Assembly (NCBI GenBank): GCA_964512765.1
Contig: CAZEKF010000012.1
Span: forward strand, 1 to 58,872
Reading direction: 5' to 3'
Source: GW2011-AR15 sp964512765
Lineage (GTDB): Archaea; Nanobdellota; Nanobdellia; Woesearchaeales; GW2011-AR15
Length of the DNA: 58,872 bases
Shown: positions 1-8,274 of the stretch, in pieces
Layout: each line of letters opens with the position of its first letter
How positions within the stretch are numbered: the first letter of the stretch is position 1
Position numbers and translations under genes: made by a program
Notes under the pieces: generated by a model
Told to the model about the DNA's origin: nothing
Database searches by the model: none
What the model saw: only the letters and a program-made list of their open reading frames with translations

Positions 1-98
1 GCCAATTCATCTGCGGGTCTAACAGACCTGCAGTATTCTTGGCGGAGAATAAATTTCCTTTTCAACAGGATCTTTCGCAGATATATGCACTCTATATT
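1..98. other. Unexplained left edge with hairpin
   Basis: No convincing gene is seen here. Positions 11-33 form a hairpin (CTGCGGGTCT, loop AAC, AGACCTGCAG; ten pairs including one G-T). The stretch lies exactly where the UbiB-like gene should continue, and none of the three minus-strand frames gives sequence that resembles a UbiB tail. It may belong to a repeat or mobile fragment at the edge of the assembly, which is inference. Confidence 0.4.
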
Positions 99-1079
99 TC
101 ATTGAGGGATAATGAATTTCAACACATTATTCTGCAGTTCAGGGGTAATAAACCCAACAATGCCAAAGTCAATAAAATATATCTTTCCTTTATCATCAAC
201 TATTAAATTAGCAGGGTGCGGGTCTCCATGTACTAATCCTAAATCAAATATTTGATAAAAAATAGCTTCAAACCCGTTATATCCGAGCTTTTTCAGGTTA
301 TGTCCTTTTTCTTTAACTTTTTCAATTTCATTTAAAACAATACCGTCTATATATTCAAGAACAAGAACTTTACTGGTTGAATAATCAACGTACGGTCTTG
401 GTATGCCAATTTTTTTCCATTTTTTAAAATAATCATGAAATTTGTTAATATTTCTTAATTCATACTTGAAATCCAGTTCACGTTCAGTATATTCTTTAAA
501 CTCATCAACAATCAAGGTTGGTTTCAAACTTTTAAACTCATCATGTTTTTCAAGTAAGTTTGCAAAGTATTCCATAATATCAATGTCAGCTTCCATAACA
601 TTTCTTATTTTAGGCCGTTGTACTTTAACAACAACTTTCTCACCTGTGTGTAATGTTGCTTTATGAACTTGGCCAATGGACGCAGCAGACATTGGCTTCT
701 TAGAAAATGATTTAAACAGTTTAGAAATGGGTTTACCAAGTTCTTTTTCAATTATCTTTTCAACTTTATCATAAGAAAACTCAGCAACATGATCCTGCAA
801 CTTTTTAAACTCGTCACAATATTCGTGCGGCACTAAATCTGATCTTAAGGACAATAATTGTCCTAGTTTAACAAAAGTCGGACCTAATTTCTCAAACAAT
901 TTTCTTATACGTTCTGGTTCTGATAATTCTTCTTTTGATAATGCTTCTTTATGTTTTAATAAATGTCCTAAATCAATTTTATGCACTAAATAATGAAACC
1001 CTTCCTCTCCAAGAACAAATATAATCTTTTCTAATCGTTCAATGTCACGAATCTCTTTTTTTAATTTCAACAGGTTCAT
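99..1079 (-). CDS. UbiB/ABC1-family atypical kinase, C-terminally truncated
   Basis: This is a protein-kinase-like ATPase of the UbiB/AarF/ABC1 family, whose members act in isoprenoid-quinone or lipid metabolism, usually at membranes. The 326 residues hold all core motifs: KxGQ (K71-Q74), the alanine-rich loop SAASIGQVH (131-139), K152 of the ATP-site strand, the catalytic loop VHGDPHPANL (283-292) and the DFG-type IDFG (303-306). The frame stops 20 residues after DFG, whereas family members usually continue for well over 100 residues, often with C-terminal membrane helices. Other frames beyond the stop do not restore homology, so the end looks replaced by foreign sequence rather than frameshifted. 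A TATA-like TTATATATA lies 23 nt before the ATG, which fits a leaderless transcript separate from trxB upstream. The kinase fold is certain; the substrate is unknown. Confidence 0.8.
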   Translation of the reverse strand: MNLLKLKKEIRDIERLEKIIFVLGEEGFHYLVHKIDLGHLLKHKEALSKEELSEPERIRKLFEKLGPTFVKLGQLLSLRSDLVPHEYCDEFKKLQDHVAEFSYDKVEKIIEKELGKPISKLFKSFSKKPMSAASIGQVHKATLHTGEKVVVKVQRPKIRNVMEADIDIMEYFANLLEKHDEFKSLKPTLIVDEFKEYTERELDFKYELRNINKFHDYFKKWKKIGIPRPYVDYSTSKVLVLEYIDGIVLNEIEKVKEKGHNLKKLGYNGFEAIFYQIFDLGLVHGDPHPANLIVDDKGKIYFIDFGIVGFITPELQNNVLKFIIPQ

Positions 1080-1155
1080 TAATATTTTTCTAGCCTATGA
1101 AGTATATATAATTTTTGTATAGAATTGAATTAATTTATTATTACGTAAACAACAT

Positions 1156-1251
1156 CATTGGCACAGACGGCCATTGCTATGCAATGTCCTATTCCACAAA
1201 CCATAACCCTCTACTGTGTAGAGGAACATGGTTTGTTACATCTGGCCAATG
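1156..1251. other. Compact three-way-junction structured element
   Basis: A 96-bp element folds as a closed three-way junction. The outer stem is CATTGGC(a)CAGA (1156-1167) with TCTGGCCAATG (1241-1251). Arm 1 is CATTGC-TAT-GCAATG (1172-1186). Arm 2 is a long hairpin at 1196-1236: ACAAACCAT / AAC / CCTCTAC, loop TGT, GTAGAGG / AAC / ATGGTTTGT, with a symmetric 3x3 internal loop. It begins 8 nt after the trxB stop and lies upstream of the ubiB TATA box, so it would be a trxB 3' UTR structure, a separate small RNA, or a folded miniature mobile element. The pairing works equally on both strands, so the strand is not decided. Confidence 0.6.
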
Positions 1252-1259
1252 TTATTTAC

Positions 1260-2189
1260 TTATTTACAAACAATATCTTTAGAATTAATGTATTCGTATG
1301 CTGCGTACGCGGCAAAAACACCTTCAGCCACACCAGTTATCGCTTGCTTAAAATGCGTGTCAACAACATCACCTGCTGCGTAAAAACCTGGTATGTTAGT
1401 TTCTGATTTTTTATTTATTATAACTTCACTTTTTTTATTAAGTTTAACACCTGCGTCTTTTGCAACATCGGATAAAGGAATATGGCCGATAGCAATGAAA
1501 ACACCTTCAAGTTTAAGCTCAGTGCTTTTTTTATATTCTTTATCTAAAACAACACTTGTAACACCTGTTTCATCGCCTTTTATTTCACTAATATTTGTGT
1601 TATGTATTATTTCAATTTTAGGCTGTTTTTTCATCCTTGCTAAATTAATTGGTTCAGCTCTAACTTCGCCTTTTCTGTATATGATAAATACTTTTTTAGC
1701 ATGTTCAGCTAATACTAAAGCTTCTTTAACAGCACTGTCACCGCCGCCAACAATTGCAACAGTTTTACCTCTGTAAAAAAAACCATCGCATAATGCACAG
1801 TAATGAACACCTTTATTCTTAAACTCGTCATGTCCTGGAACTTTTAATTCTCTGTGCTTAGTACCTGTTGCAAAGATTACTGTTTTTGATTTAATTTCTT
1901 CGTCTTTAACAAATACAGAAAAACACTCTTTATTTTTCTTTATTTTAGATACTCTTGCATCTTTTATTTCAACAAACTCTTTATAATCAAGAGCATGTTC
2001 TTTCAGATTATCAGCTAACTCTTGCCCTGTTAATTTCTTAAACCCTGGATAGTTTTCAACAGTGTCTGTCAAAGTAATTGTACCTCCTGGCGTGTCTCCT
2101 ATAATCAAAGTTTTCAATCCTAACCTGCCAGCGTACATGCCTGCGCCGTATCCAGTTACACCGCTTCCTATAATAACAACATCATACAT
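1260..2189 (-). CDS. trxB: Thioredoxin reductase (NADPH/NADH, FAD)
   Basis: This flavoprotein moves electrons from NAD(P)H through FAD to a redox-active disulfide and on to thioredoxin-like proteins. At 309 residues it has the usual low-molecular-weight TrxB length. The N-terminal FAD dinucleotide motif is GSGVTG (8-13), the active-site pair is C131-A-L-C134 followed by DG, and a second Rossmann motif VGGGDSAVKEA (147-157) binds the pyridine nucleotide. The active site reads CALC where CATC is usual. The segment after the second Rossmann motif reads YRKGEVRAEP, a partial match to the HRR-type NADPH motif, so coenzyme preference is uncertain. A Shine-Dalgarno GGTGAT lies just before the ATG. 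Superoxide dismutase is two genes upstream, which suggests a small redox cluster. No thioredoxin gene is in the window. Confidence 0.93.
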   Translation of the reverse strand: MYDVVIIGSGVTGYGAGMYAGRLGLKTLIIGDTPGGTITLTDTVENYPGFKKLTGQELADNLKEHALDYKEFVEIKDARVSKIKKNKECFSVFVKDEEIKSKTVIFATGTKHRELKVPGHDEFKNKGVHYCALCDGFFYRGKTVAIVGGGDSAVKEALVLAEHAKKVFIIYRKGEVRAEPINLARMKKQPKIEIIHNTNISEIKGDETGVTSVVLDKEYKKSTELKLEGVFIAIGHIPLSDVAKDAGVKLNKKSEVIINKKSETNIPGFYAAGDVVDTHFKQAITGVAEGVFAAYAAYEYINSKDIVCK

Positions 2190-2250
2190 ATGATCATCAC
2201 CTAATAGAAAAATAAACTTGTTTTGTTTATATATATTTGGTTAAAGTGAA

Positions 2251-2907
2251 TTAATTAACTTTCTCGCCCCACTTCCTTATCCTATGCATTGCTTCTAAAG
2301 CTTTCATTAAATCATCTTCATTAATAATAAAAATGTGCTCGTTACCGCATATAACACCGTCTATTATACTTAAATCACTTAAAGCTAATTCTCCAGCTAA
2401 TGCAGCAAATACACCAGGTGTGTTAGCAATTTCTTTTTCATAGACTAAACTAATCTCACCTAGTTTTTCTTCAACAGAAACAATATCTGAAAACATTTCT
2501 TCAACTTTAGATAAATTACTCCTATCAATTATCAGTTTAATATACTGGCTTACTTCTAATATCCTAATAACTTCGTTCTTAGAAAAATCTATTTTATTGT
2601 ACAGCTTAACCAGAGCATTTCTAACATCTGCTGTTTTTTTAAACAAAACAGAAACCATTCTTGTCCTTGAAGATACTTTTGCAGCTGCTATTAACTCATA
2701 GCGTTTTTTAATATCTTCTTTTGGTTCTTGTTTTTCTTCATACCTTCTTATTGCACTAATTACTGCGTCTATAGTACATGATAACTGCAAATTCTTGTAA
2801 ATGTATTTTGCTAAAGATCTAGTATTAAGAAAACCACGTGATAAACCTCTCCTAATAGAAACGTCTTGTTCAATGAAATTTGTCACTTCTTGTTGAATAT
2901 TTGTCAT
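2251..2907 (-). CDS. HTH-like protein with C-terminal ACT-like domain
   Basis: A soluble protein of 218 residues with an N-terminal helical segment that could be a helix-turn-helix and a C-terminal segment (roughly residues 155-210) of the pattern ANTPGVFAALAGELALSDLS...HIFIINEDDLMKALE. That pattern resembles ACT domains such as those at the end of aspartokinase, which bind small molecules. The start is taken as the second in-frame Met (2907) because TTTAAAT at 2931-2937 lies 23 nt upstream, the leaderless spacing seen elsewhere here. The role is unknown; a ligand-sensing regulator is a reasonable inference from domain order. It sits between sodA and trxB on the same strand but has its own promoter. 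Confidence 0.6.
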   Translation of the reverse strand: MTNIQQEVTNFIEQDVSIRRGLSRGFLNTRSLAKYIYKNLQLSCTIDAVISAIRRYEEKQEPKEDIKKRYELIAAAKVSSRTRMVSVLFKKTADVRNALVKLYNKIDFSKNEVIRILEVSQYIKLIIDRSNLSKVEEMFSDIVSVEEKLGEISLVYEKEIANTPGVFAALAGELALSDLSIIDGVICGNEHIFIINEDDLMKALEAMHRIRKWGEKVN

Positions 2908-2939
2908 AATTGACAAAAAAATGAGAAGTGTTTAAATAA

Positions 2940-3560
2940 TTAACTAAGTGCTTTCTGATATCTCTTCTCAACCTCATCCCAGTTAACAACATTCCAGAAC
3001 GCTTCAACATACTCCGGCCTTTTGTTGGTATACTTGAGATAATACGAATGTTCCCACACATCTAGACATAATATAGGATATCCTTTACACTCAGCAACAT
3101 CCATAATTGGATTATCTTGGTTAGGTGTTGAACAAACGCATAGTTTACCATCATCTTTAACACATAACCATGCCCAACCTGATCCAAATCTTGTTTTAGC
3201 AGCTGTTGAAAACTCTTCTTTAAAGGCAGCAAAGCTGCCAAAATCCTTGTCAATAGCTTCTTTTAATTCTCCAGAAGGTTCTCCACCGCCATCAGGGCTC
3301 ATAATTTTCCAAAATATTTTATGGTTAACATAACCTCCACCGTTATTCTTAATAGCTGTTCTATGTTCTTCTGGAACATTTTTTAGATCTGACAAGATAT
3401 CTTTAGCACAGTCTCCTGTTATTCCAGCTTTTTCTAAAGCAGCATTAAAATTCTTTGTATATCCAGCATGATGCTTACTATGATGTATTTCCATTGTTTT
3501 TGCATCAATGTGAGGTTCAAGTGCGTTATATTCATACTTTAGTTTAGGTAGCTTAAACAT
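2940..3560 (-). CDS. sodA: Superoxide dismutase, Mn-type of the Fe/Mn family
   Basis: The enzyme converts superoxide into oxygen and hydrogen peroxide in the cytoplasm. The 206 residues match the Fe/Mn SOD family end to end. The four metal ligands are visible: H26 in MEIHHSKHH, H80 in GGGYVNHKIFW, D167 and H171 in LDVWEHSYYLKY. Q148 in TPNQDNP is the outer-sphere glutamine typical of manganese enzymes (established family knowledge), so Mn is the likelier metal. A Shine-Dalgarno GGTGAT sits 5 nt before the ATG and a TATA-like TTTATAAA lies further up. The gene indicates exposure to oxygen, unusual but known in DPANN genomes. Confidence 0.95.
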   Translation of the reverse strand: MFKLPKLKYEYNALEPHIDAKTMEIHHSKHHAGYTKNFNAALEKAGITGDCAKDILSDLKNVPEEHRTAIKNNGGGYVNHKIFWKIMSPDGGGEPSGELKEAIDKDFGSFAAFKEEFSTAAKTRFGSGWAWLCVKDDGKLCVCSTPNQDNPIMDVAECKGYPILCLDVWEHSYYLKYTNKRPEYVEAFWNVVNWDEVEKRYQKALS

Positions 3561-3624
3561 TTTTTAATCACCGAGAATTAAACAAATTATTGTGTTTATA
3601 AAGATGATGTTTAACTAAAAATAA

Positions 3625-4170
3625 TTAAAACGGTTGACAAACGTCGCAAACAGTATATTTTTTAGATTCAGCGTATCTTTTAGAACCAATTATTTTAACA
3701 TTATCTTCATCTTGAACAGTTGAACAGTCTGTTGAATGAATAAAATTATCGTTTGTAAGAACATAAGATTTAATCTCTGGCTTATTTTCTTGTTCTGGAT
3801 TATCTTTTACTATTTCAGTTTCTTCACTATTAACTGGTTTATACTTTTTTTCACTGACTTTCATTTGATGCGCAACAAAACTAACAAGAATACCGGAAAG
3901 TATCACAATCAAGTTAAATATACTTGAATAATACACAAACATTTTAACATAAACAATGTTAATAATATACAACAACACTTCTGCCATTACTAAGTACATT
4001 AACCAGGCACCGATTTTCCAGTATGGTTCCAAACTTAGAAATAAAAACAGTGCAAGATTAAAAAACAATAAACTACCGATTAAATAAACACTTCCACCTC
4101 TTAAAAACAATAATGATGAAACTAATAACTGGAATAATAACACAAACATTATTGTCAAACAACGTTTCAT
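3625..4170 (-). CDS. Membrane protein with C-terminal Ada-like zinc-binding tail
   Basis: A 181-residue protein with about four hydrophobic helices in the first 105 residues, a charged linker (about 105-135, rich in E, K, P) and a C-terminal domain reading FIHSTDCSTVQ...GSKRYAESKKYTVCDVCQPF. The H-x4-C...C-x2-C arrangement with a GSKR/A..KKY turn resembles the small Ada-type zinc-binding domains found at the ends of nucleases and membrane proteins. The function is unknown; a membrane-tethered nucleic-acid-binding or zinc-sensing role is only inference. The promoter is probably ATTAATTTAAA at 4191-4201, 20 nt before the ATG, and the gene diverges from the DHH gene. Confidence 0.6.
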   Translation of the reverse strand: MKRCLTIMFVLLFQLLVSSLLFLRGGSVYLIGSLLFFNLALFLFLSLEPYWKIGAWLMYLVMAEVLLYIINIVYVKMFVYYSSIFNLIVILSGILVSFVAHQMKVSEKKYKPVNSEETEIVKDNPEQENKPEIKSYVLTNDNFIHSTDCSTVQDEDNVKIIGSKRYAESKKYTVCDVCQPF

Positions 4171-4249
4171 GACTCTAGAGTAAATATTGTATTAATTTAA
4201 AGATTGTGGGTATAATTATTTAAATTAACGCATTTCCTCAAAAGAATAA

Positions 4250-5266
4250 ATGATCCCTGATAAACAAATCAAAGAAATAAGAACTGCATTAATCAATTCA
4301 GCACGACCTTTGATTTTCTTTGACGATGACGCAGACGGGTTATGTTCGTTTTTACAATTTTACAAGCTGAACCCTGAAGCAAAAGGTGTTTTATACAAAA
4401 CAGCAGGTCCGTTAGATAACAGGTTTCTAAACAAAATTGAGCAATACCAGCCAGACACTGTTTTTATATTAGATATACCAGAAGTTGCACAAGAATTTCT
4501 TGACAATGTTAAGAACGTGTACTGGATAGATCATCACACTCCACAAAAGAAGAAAAATGTTAAGTATTACAATCCAATGATCTTAAGCAAAGGCATGGAT
4601 CACAGACCAATAAGTTACTGGGCAAGTAAAATAACTCAAAATAGTAAATGGTTAGCGTTAACAGGATGTGTTGGTGACTGGTTCTTACCTGAAGATTTAA
4701 GAAAAGGTTTTGAATATAAAGATTTACTTCCAAAATCAATAAAAAAACCTGAAGATGCTTTGTTTAAAACTGATGTTGGTAAACTAGCAAAAATATTCAA
4801 TTTCATATTAAAAGGCAATAATAAAGAAGCAATGACTTGTGTTAAAGTTCTAACAAGAATAAAAGATCCATACGAGATACTTGAACAAACAACTTCCAAA
4901 GGAAAGTTCATTTGGAAGAAATTTCTTAAAACAAATTCAATATACAATGAGTTAATAAATTCTGTTAAAGTTACAAAAGATAAAATAATATTATACATAT
5001 ACACTGAAACACGAACATCTTTAACATCAGAATTAAGCAATGAAATCTTGTACAAAAATCCTGACAAGTTCATAATAATTGCCAGAGAAAATAATAATGA
5101 AATGAAATGTTCTCTAAGATCATCAAAATATGAAGTCTTGACAATATTAAACAATGCTCTGAAAGATGTTCAGGGATACGGTGGCGGACATTTACACGCG
5201 TGTGGTGCTAACATTAACAAAGATGATTTTGACAGGTTTCTGGAAAGTGTTAGGAAACAGCTTTAA
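4250..5266 (+). CDS. DHH-family phosphoesterase (RecJ-like)
   Basis: A 338-residue DHH/DHHA1 phosphoesterase, a family that includes RecJ nucleases and cyclic-dinucleotide or nanoRNA phosphodiesterases. Metal-binding motif I reads DDDADG (25-30), where many relatives have HxDADG, so the first residue is Asp instead of His. Motif III is D94-H95-H96 in WIDHHTPQ. The C-terminal DHHA1 substrate motif is GYGGGHLHACGA, near residue 310. Archaeal relatives associate with the replisome (GAN/RecJ-like), but the exact substrate cannot be told from sequence. TATTTAAAT at 4217-4225 lies 24 nt before the ATG, so the transcript is probably leaderless. The stop codon overlaps the convergent vapC stop by 4 nt. 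Confidence 0.85.
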   Translation: MIPDKQIKEIRTALINSARPLIFFDDDADGLCSFLQFYKLNPEAKGVLYKTAGPLDNRFLNKIEQYQPDTVFILDIPEVAQEFLDNVKNVYWIDHHTPQKKKNVKYYNPMILSKGMDHRPISYWASKITQNSKWLALTGCVGDWFLPEDLRKGFEYKDLLPKSIKKPEDALFKTDVGKLAKIFNFILKGNNKEAMTCVKVLTRIKDPYEILEQTTSKGKFIWKKFLKTNSIYNELINSVKVTKDKIILYIYTETRTSLTSELSNEILYKNPDKFIIIARENNNEMKCSLRSSKYEVLTILNNALKDVQGYGGGHLHACGANINKDDFDRFLESVRKQL

Positions 5267-5637
5267 CTAAGATATTCAACTTTTTCTAATCCCTTAAAGT
5301 GTTGATCACCTGTTACTAATTTTGCCTTGTTCAGTAGAGCTGTTGAATAAATAAGTGAATCTCCTAGTCCAATTTTTAGTTTATGATTTATCTTTGCTGA
5401 TTCAACTGCAATTTGTGTAGAAGCAAAGATTATAAAAGATGAGTCCATAATAATTTTAAGATATGTTTCAGCTTTCATTAAACCTTCTGTTCTTAATGCA
5501 AACTTGTAAACTTCTGCAATATTAATTGAACTCGTTAAAATCACATTATCTTCAATCAACATATTCTTTATTTTTTTTCCAATCCTCGTTCCTTTAAAAA
5601 ACTCAATCCACGCCCAACTATCCATCAAATATTTCAT
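5263..5637 (-). CDS. vapC: PIN-domain toxin (VapC-like ribonuclease)
   Basis: A 124-residue PIN-domain protein, predicted Mg-dependent ribonuclease toxin that usually cuts tRNA or rRNA. The acidic residues expected for PIN catalysis are present: D6 in MDSWAW, E42 in NIAEVY, D93 in GLGDSLIYSTA and D111 in VTGDQHF. The start codon overlaps the antitoxin stop by 4 nt (ATGA), typical of vapBC operons, where coupling keeps antitoxin in excess. The toxin target is unknown. Family assignment is firm from motif spacing and operon shape. Confidence 0.9.
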   Translation of the reverse strand: MKYLMDSWAWIEFFKGTRIGKKIKNMLIEDNVILTSSINIAEVYKFALRTEGLMKAETYLKIIMDSSFIIFASTQIAVESAKINHKLKIGLGDSLIYSTALLNKAKLVTGDQHFKGLEKVEYLS

Positions 5638-5837
5638 TTTTTATATAATCTGTCCTTTGGATCTCTAACAAATTTTTCTTTGGTTTTCATCATTCCAAAA
5701 TATTTATTCACATCAACTTTTTTTGATCTAACTATAACCTTTTTAATTGTTTCATCAAAAGTGCCAGAGTTTGTTTCCACTTTCATTATCTTCAACATAT
5801 CCATTGTATCATCCTGAACAGCAATTGTTGTTGCCAT
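5634..5837 (-). CDS. vapB: VapB-like antitoxin
   Basis: A 67-residue protein with the pattern TTIAVQDDTMDMLKIMK...TFDETIKKVI, which resembles archaeal VapB antitoxins with a ribbon-helix-helix N-terminus that binds DNA and the operon promoter. The basic tail (KFVRDPKDRLYKK) would wrap the toxin. The start is placed at ATG 5837 because AAGGTGAT lies at Shine-Dalgarno distance; the upstream in-frame GTG lies inside that ribosome site. The partner is the overlapping PIN gene downstream. Confidence 0.82.
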   Translation of the reverse strand: MATTIAVQDDTMDMLKIMKVETNSGTFDETIKKVIVRSKKVDVNKYFGMMKTKEKFVRDPKDRLYKK

Positions 5838-5945
5838 ATACATCACCTTATAACATTATAAAATATAGAATTATAATTTATATTTAAATCTTTTGGAAAG
5901 CTTTTAATATAAGGTTCTTGATTGGAAAGTTTATGGGGGGTTTTA

Positions 5946-6803
5946 GTGACAAATCCAATTATAATAGCTGATGGTACGTCTGCTTCTGGTAAAAGTGTTG
6001 TTGGAGAAGGTTTAGAAGAGATATTAAGAAAGATACATGATCCAAAATGGACTCTTCTTCCAAGCGGTAATTTATATCGTGCAATTGGTTTATTTTTTGG
6101 TTCTGTTCCTGGAAAATCCTATGTACAAGGAGGTATTCCATTAGCTAGACTAGTTGAACAAGAAGAAACTAGGCAATCAGATTTGAATCAAACACTAAGC
6201 ATGATTGTTGAAGAAATGGACAATATAACTTTAGAATTTGGCGAAGATAACAGATCTGTAAAAGTTACTTATGTTGAACCTAAGCAAGGAACGACCATTC
6301 AAGGGTTTTATACTAACGAAGATTTAAACCAACCAGATATGTCTGTTGTTTCAGCAAGATTAGGTAAAGTAAATGCTTTAAGACCTAGTATTGTTAGACT
6401 TGAGCAAGAAATATCAGAAGAAGGTTATTGGATTATTCATGGGAGAGATGGCAAAGTAGTCACAGATGGCATGGAAGATATTCTTCCTATCTTGTTTTAT
6501 ACTTTTTGTTGGAAACCAATTAGAGCATTGAGAAGATCTAAACAAAGAGGCACACCTTATTTGGAAATTTATCGTCAGATTTCAAAAAGGGATAGTGATG
6601 ATACAGATCCTCACGGAGCTAATTTGCCTAGAAATCCCTTTTTTGCCTGGCGAAGAGGATATAGACACTTTATTAATACTACAATCCCAAGTATAGAAAA
6701 AATGTTATACAAAGCCGCGAGAATTGTAGTAAATGAACTTGAGATTAATATTTCACAAAATGAATTAAGAAGCGTTGTTAGTGAAGTTGCTTTGAACTAT
6801 TAA
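5946..6803 (+). CDS. cmk: Cytidylate kinase, bacterial type
   Basis: Transfers phosphate from ATP to CMP/dCMP. Counting from the proposed start, the P-loop GTSASGKS covers residues 10-17, LYRAIG follows as the nucleotide-site loop, and the long NMP-binding insert typical of bacterial Cmk ends in GRDGKVV, the counterpart of the bacterial GRD motif. Further on come RALRRSKQRG and RDSDDTD lid residues and INTTIPSIEKM, the counterpart of the bacterial DTT motif. Its 285 residues are longer than typical bacterial enzymes (about 225) and much longer than short archaeal CMP kinases. The start GTG 5946 is preferred over TTG 5922 because a G-run lies 5 nt before it. Probably acquired from bacteria (inference). 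Confidence 0.8.
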   Translation: MTNPIIIADGTSASGKSVVGEGLEEILRKIHDPKWTLLPSGNLYRAIGLFFGSVPGKSYVQGGIPLARLVEQEETRQSDLNQTLSMIVEEMDNITLEFGEDNRSVKVTYVEPKQGTTIQGFYTNEDLNQPDMSVVSARLGKVNALRPSIVRLEQEISEEGYWIIHGRDGKVVTDGMEDILPILFYTFCWKPIRALRRSKQRGTPYLEIYRQISKRDSDDTDPHGANLPRNPFFAWRRGYRHFINTTIPSIEKMLYKAARIVVNELEINISQNELRSVVSEVALNY

Positions 6804-6814
6804 ACAGATAGTAT

Positions 6815-8176
6815 TTAAAATTTAGGCACACCTTTCATACCTTGGAACTTTTTCATCATTTTATCCATATTTTTCATAGAACCGCCTTTGCCTTTAAACA
6901 TCTTCATCATTTTTTTAGCTTGACGGTATTGTTTGATTAAATCGCGGACTTCTTTTGGGTTACATCCTGAACCTTTTGCAATTCTATCTATTCGTGTACC
7001 AGAAATAATCTCAGGATTTTCTAATTCTTCTTTAGTACAACTGTTCATTATATATTTCCATTTTTCTAATTTTTCTTGCTGAATATCCAGAGCACCTTTT
7101 GGTAATTTCATCTGTCCCATGCCAGGTATTAATTCTGCAATCTTAGAAAGCGGACCCATTTTTTTCATTGCCTGGGTTTGTTCATACAAATCAATTAAGT
7201 TAAACTCGCCTTTCAAGAATTTTTTACCAAGATCTTCAGCTTCTTCTTCAGAAATAGCATCTTGAGCTTTTTCAAGCAATGCTTTAATATCTCCCATACC
7301 AAGTAACCTAGAAACAAAACCTTCAGGGTTAAACTCTTCTAAATCATTAATTTTTTCACCAACACCTACAAATTTAACAGGTGCTTTTGTAACTGCGCAT
7401 GCAGATAACGCACCACCACCTTTAGCAGTACCTTCTAATTTTGTAATAATAACTCCTGTTACATTACATGTTTCATGAAACTTAGCAGCTTGTTTTTCAG
7501 CAGCTTGTCCTAAATCAGCGCTAACAACTAACAATCGTTCATGCGCTTTAACAACTTTGTTAATTTTATTAAGTTCATCAATTAATTCATCAGAAAGTGC
7601 GTCCCGACCTGCTGTATCTACTATTACCAAATCAAACTCTTTTAGTTCTTTTTCAAATTTCTTGTAAATCTTAACAGGATCTTTTAATTTCTCATCACCA
7701 AAAACAGGGACGTTAATTTTTTTACCTAATTGTTGCAATTGTTTAAAAGCTGCAGGCCGCCACATGTCTAATTGTATCATTGCAATACGACCAGCACGTT
7801 TCTGAAAAAATTTAGCAAGTTTACCAGCGGTTGTAGTTTTACCACTCCCAAAAAGACCAACTAACATGATTTTGTAAGGTTTTTTATCAATCTCTATTTT
7901 ATAACCTTCACCACCCAGAAATTCAACAAGTTCTTCATATAATATATTAATAATATGCTCTTTTTTAGTGATTCCAGCAGGTGCTTTTTCATCCAAAGCT
8001 CTTTTCTTAATTTTATTAGAAAGTTCAAAAACAAGTTTAACATTAACATCACTCTGTAAAAGAGCTCTCTGGATATCTTTAACAAGTTCATTAATTAGTT
8101 TTTCATCTACAAAAACTGAACTTGCAATCTTTTCCAAGGTTGATTTCAACGAACTTCCTAACTTATCAAGTACCAT
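6815..8176 (-). CDS. srp54: Signal recognition particle GTPase SRP54
   Basis: The SRP54 subunit binds hydrophobic signal sequences on nascent chains and delivers ribosomes to the membrane through GTP-controlled docking with FtsY. The 453 residues contain the N domain helical bundle (1-95), the G domain with P-loop GLFGSGKTTT (107-116), LDMWRPAAFKQL, DTAGRD and TKLEGTAKGGGALS, and a Met-rich M domain ending in GMKGVPKF. TTTATAAA lies 22 nt before the ATG, implying a leaderless message. It is essential for exporting proteins such as the giant secreted proteins in this window. The SRP RNA is not in the window. Confidence 0.96.
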   Translation of the reverse strand: MVLDKLGSSLKSTLEKIASSVFVDEKLINELVKDIQRALLQSDVNVKLVFELSNKIKKRALDEKAPAGITKKEHIINILYEELVEFLGGEGYKIEIDKKPYKIMLVGLFGSGKTTTAGKLAKFFQKRAGRIAMIQLDMWRPAAFKQLQQLGKKINVPVFGDEKLKDPVKIYKKFEKELKEFDLVIVDTAGRDALSDELIDELNKINKVVKAHERLLVVSADLGQAAEKQAAKFHETCNVTGVIITKLEGTAKGGGALSACAVTKAPVKFVGVGEKINDLEEFNPEGFVSRLLGMGDIKALLEKAQDAISEEEAEDLGKKFLKGEFNLIDLYEQTQAMKKMGPLSKIAELIPGMGQMKLPKGALDIQQEKLEKWKYIMNSCTKEELENPEIISGTRIDRIAKGSGCNPKEVRDLIKQYRQAKKMMKMFKGKGGSMKNMDKMMKKFQGMKGVPKF

Positions 8177-8228
8177 GGACTAAAAGAACCAAGAACTTTT
8201 TATAAAGATTACTAAATAAACGGGGTTT

Positions 8229-8247
8229 TTAAGGGGTGTCCCCTTAA
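8229..8247. repeat. AAGGGG palindrome repeat, copy A
   Basis: TTAAGGGG-TGT-CCCCTTAA is a perfect 8-bp inverted repeat with a 3-nt loop in the 98-nt gap between lipA and srp54. Its core AAGGGGTGTCCCCTT recurs as the exact reverse complement at the right edge of the window (58829-58843). As it lies just after the end of lipA it may also stop transcription of the gcv operon. Confidence 0.75.
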
Positions 8248-8274
8248 TAAAATATTATAATAATTTTAAAAAAA

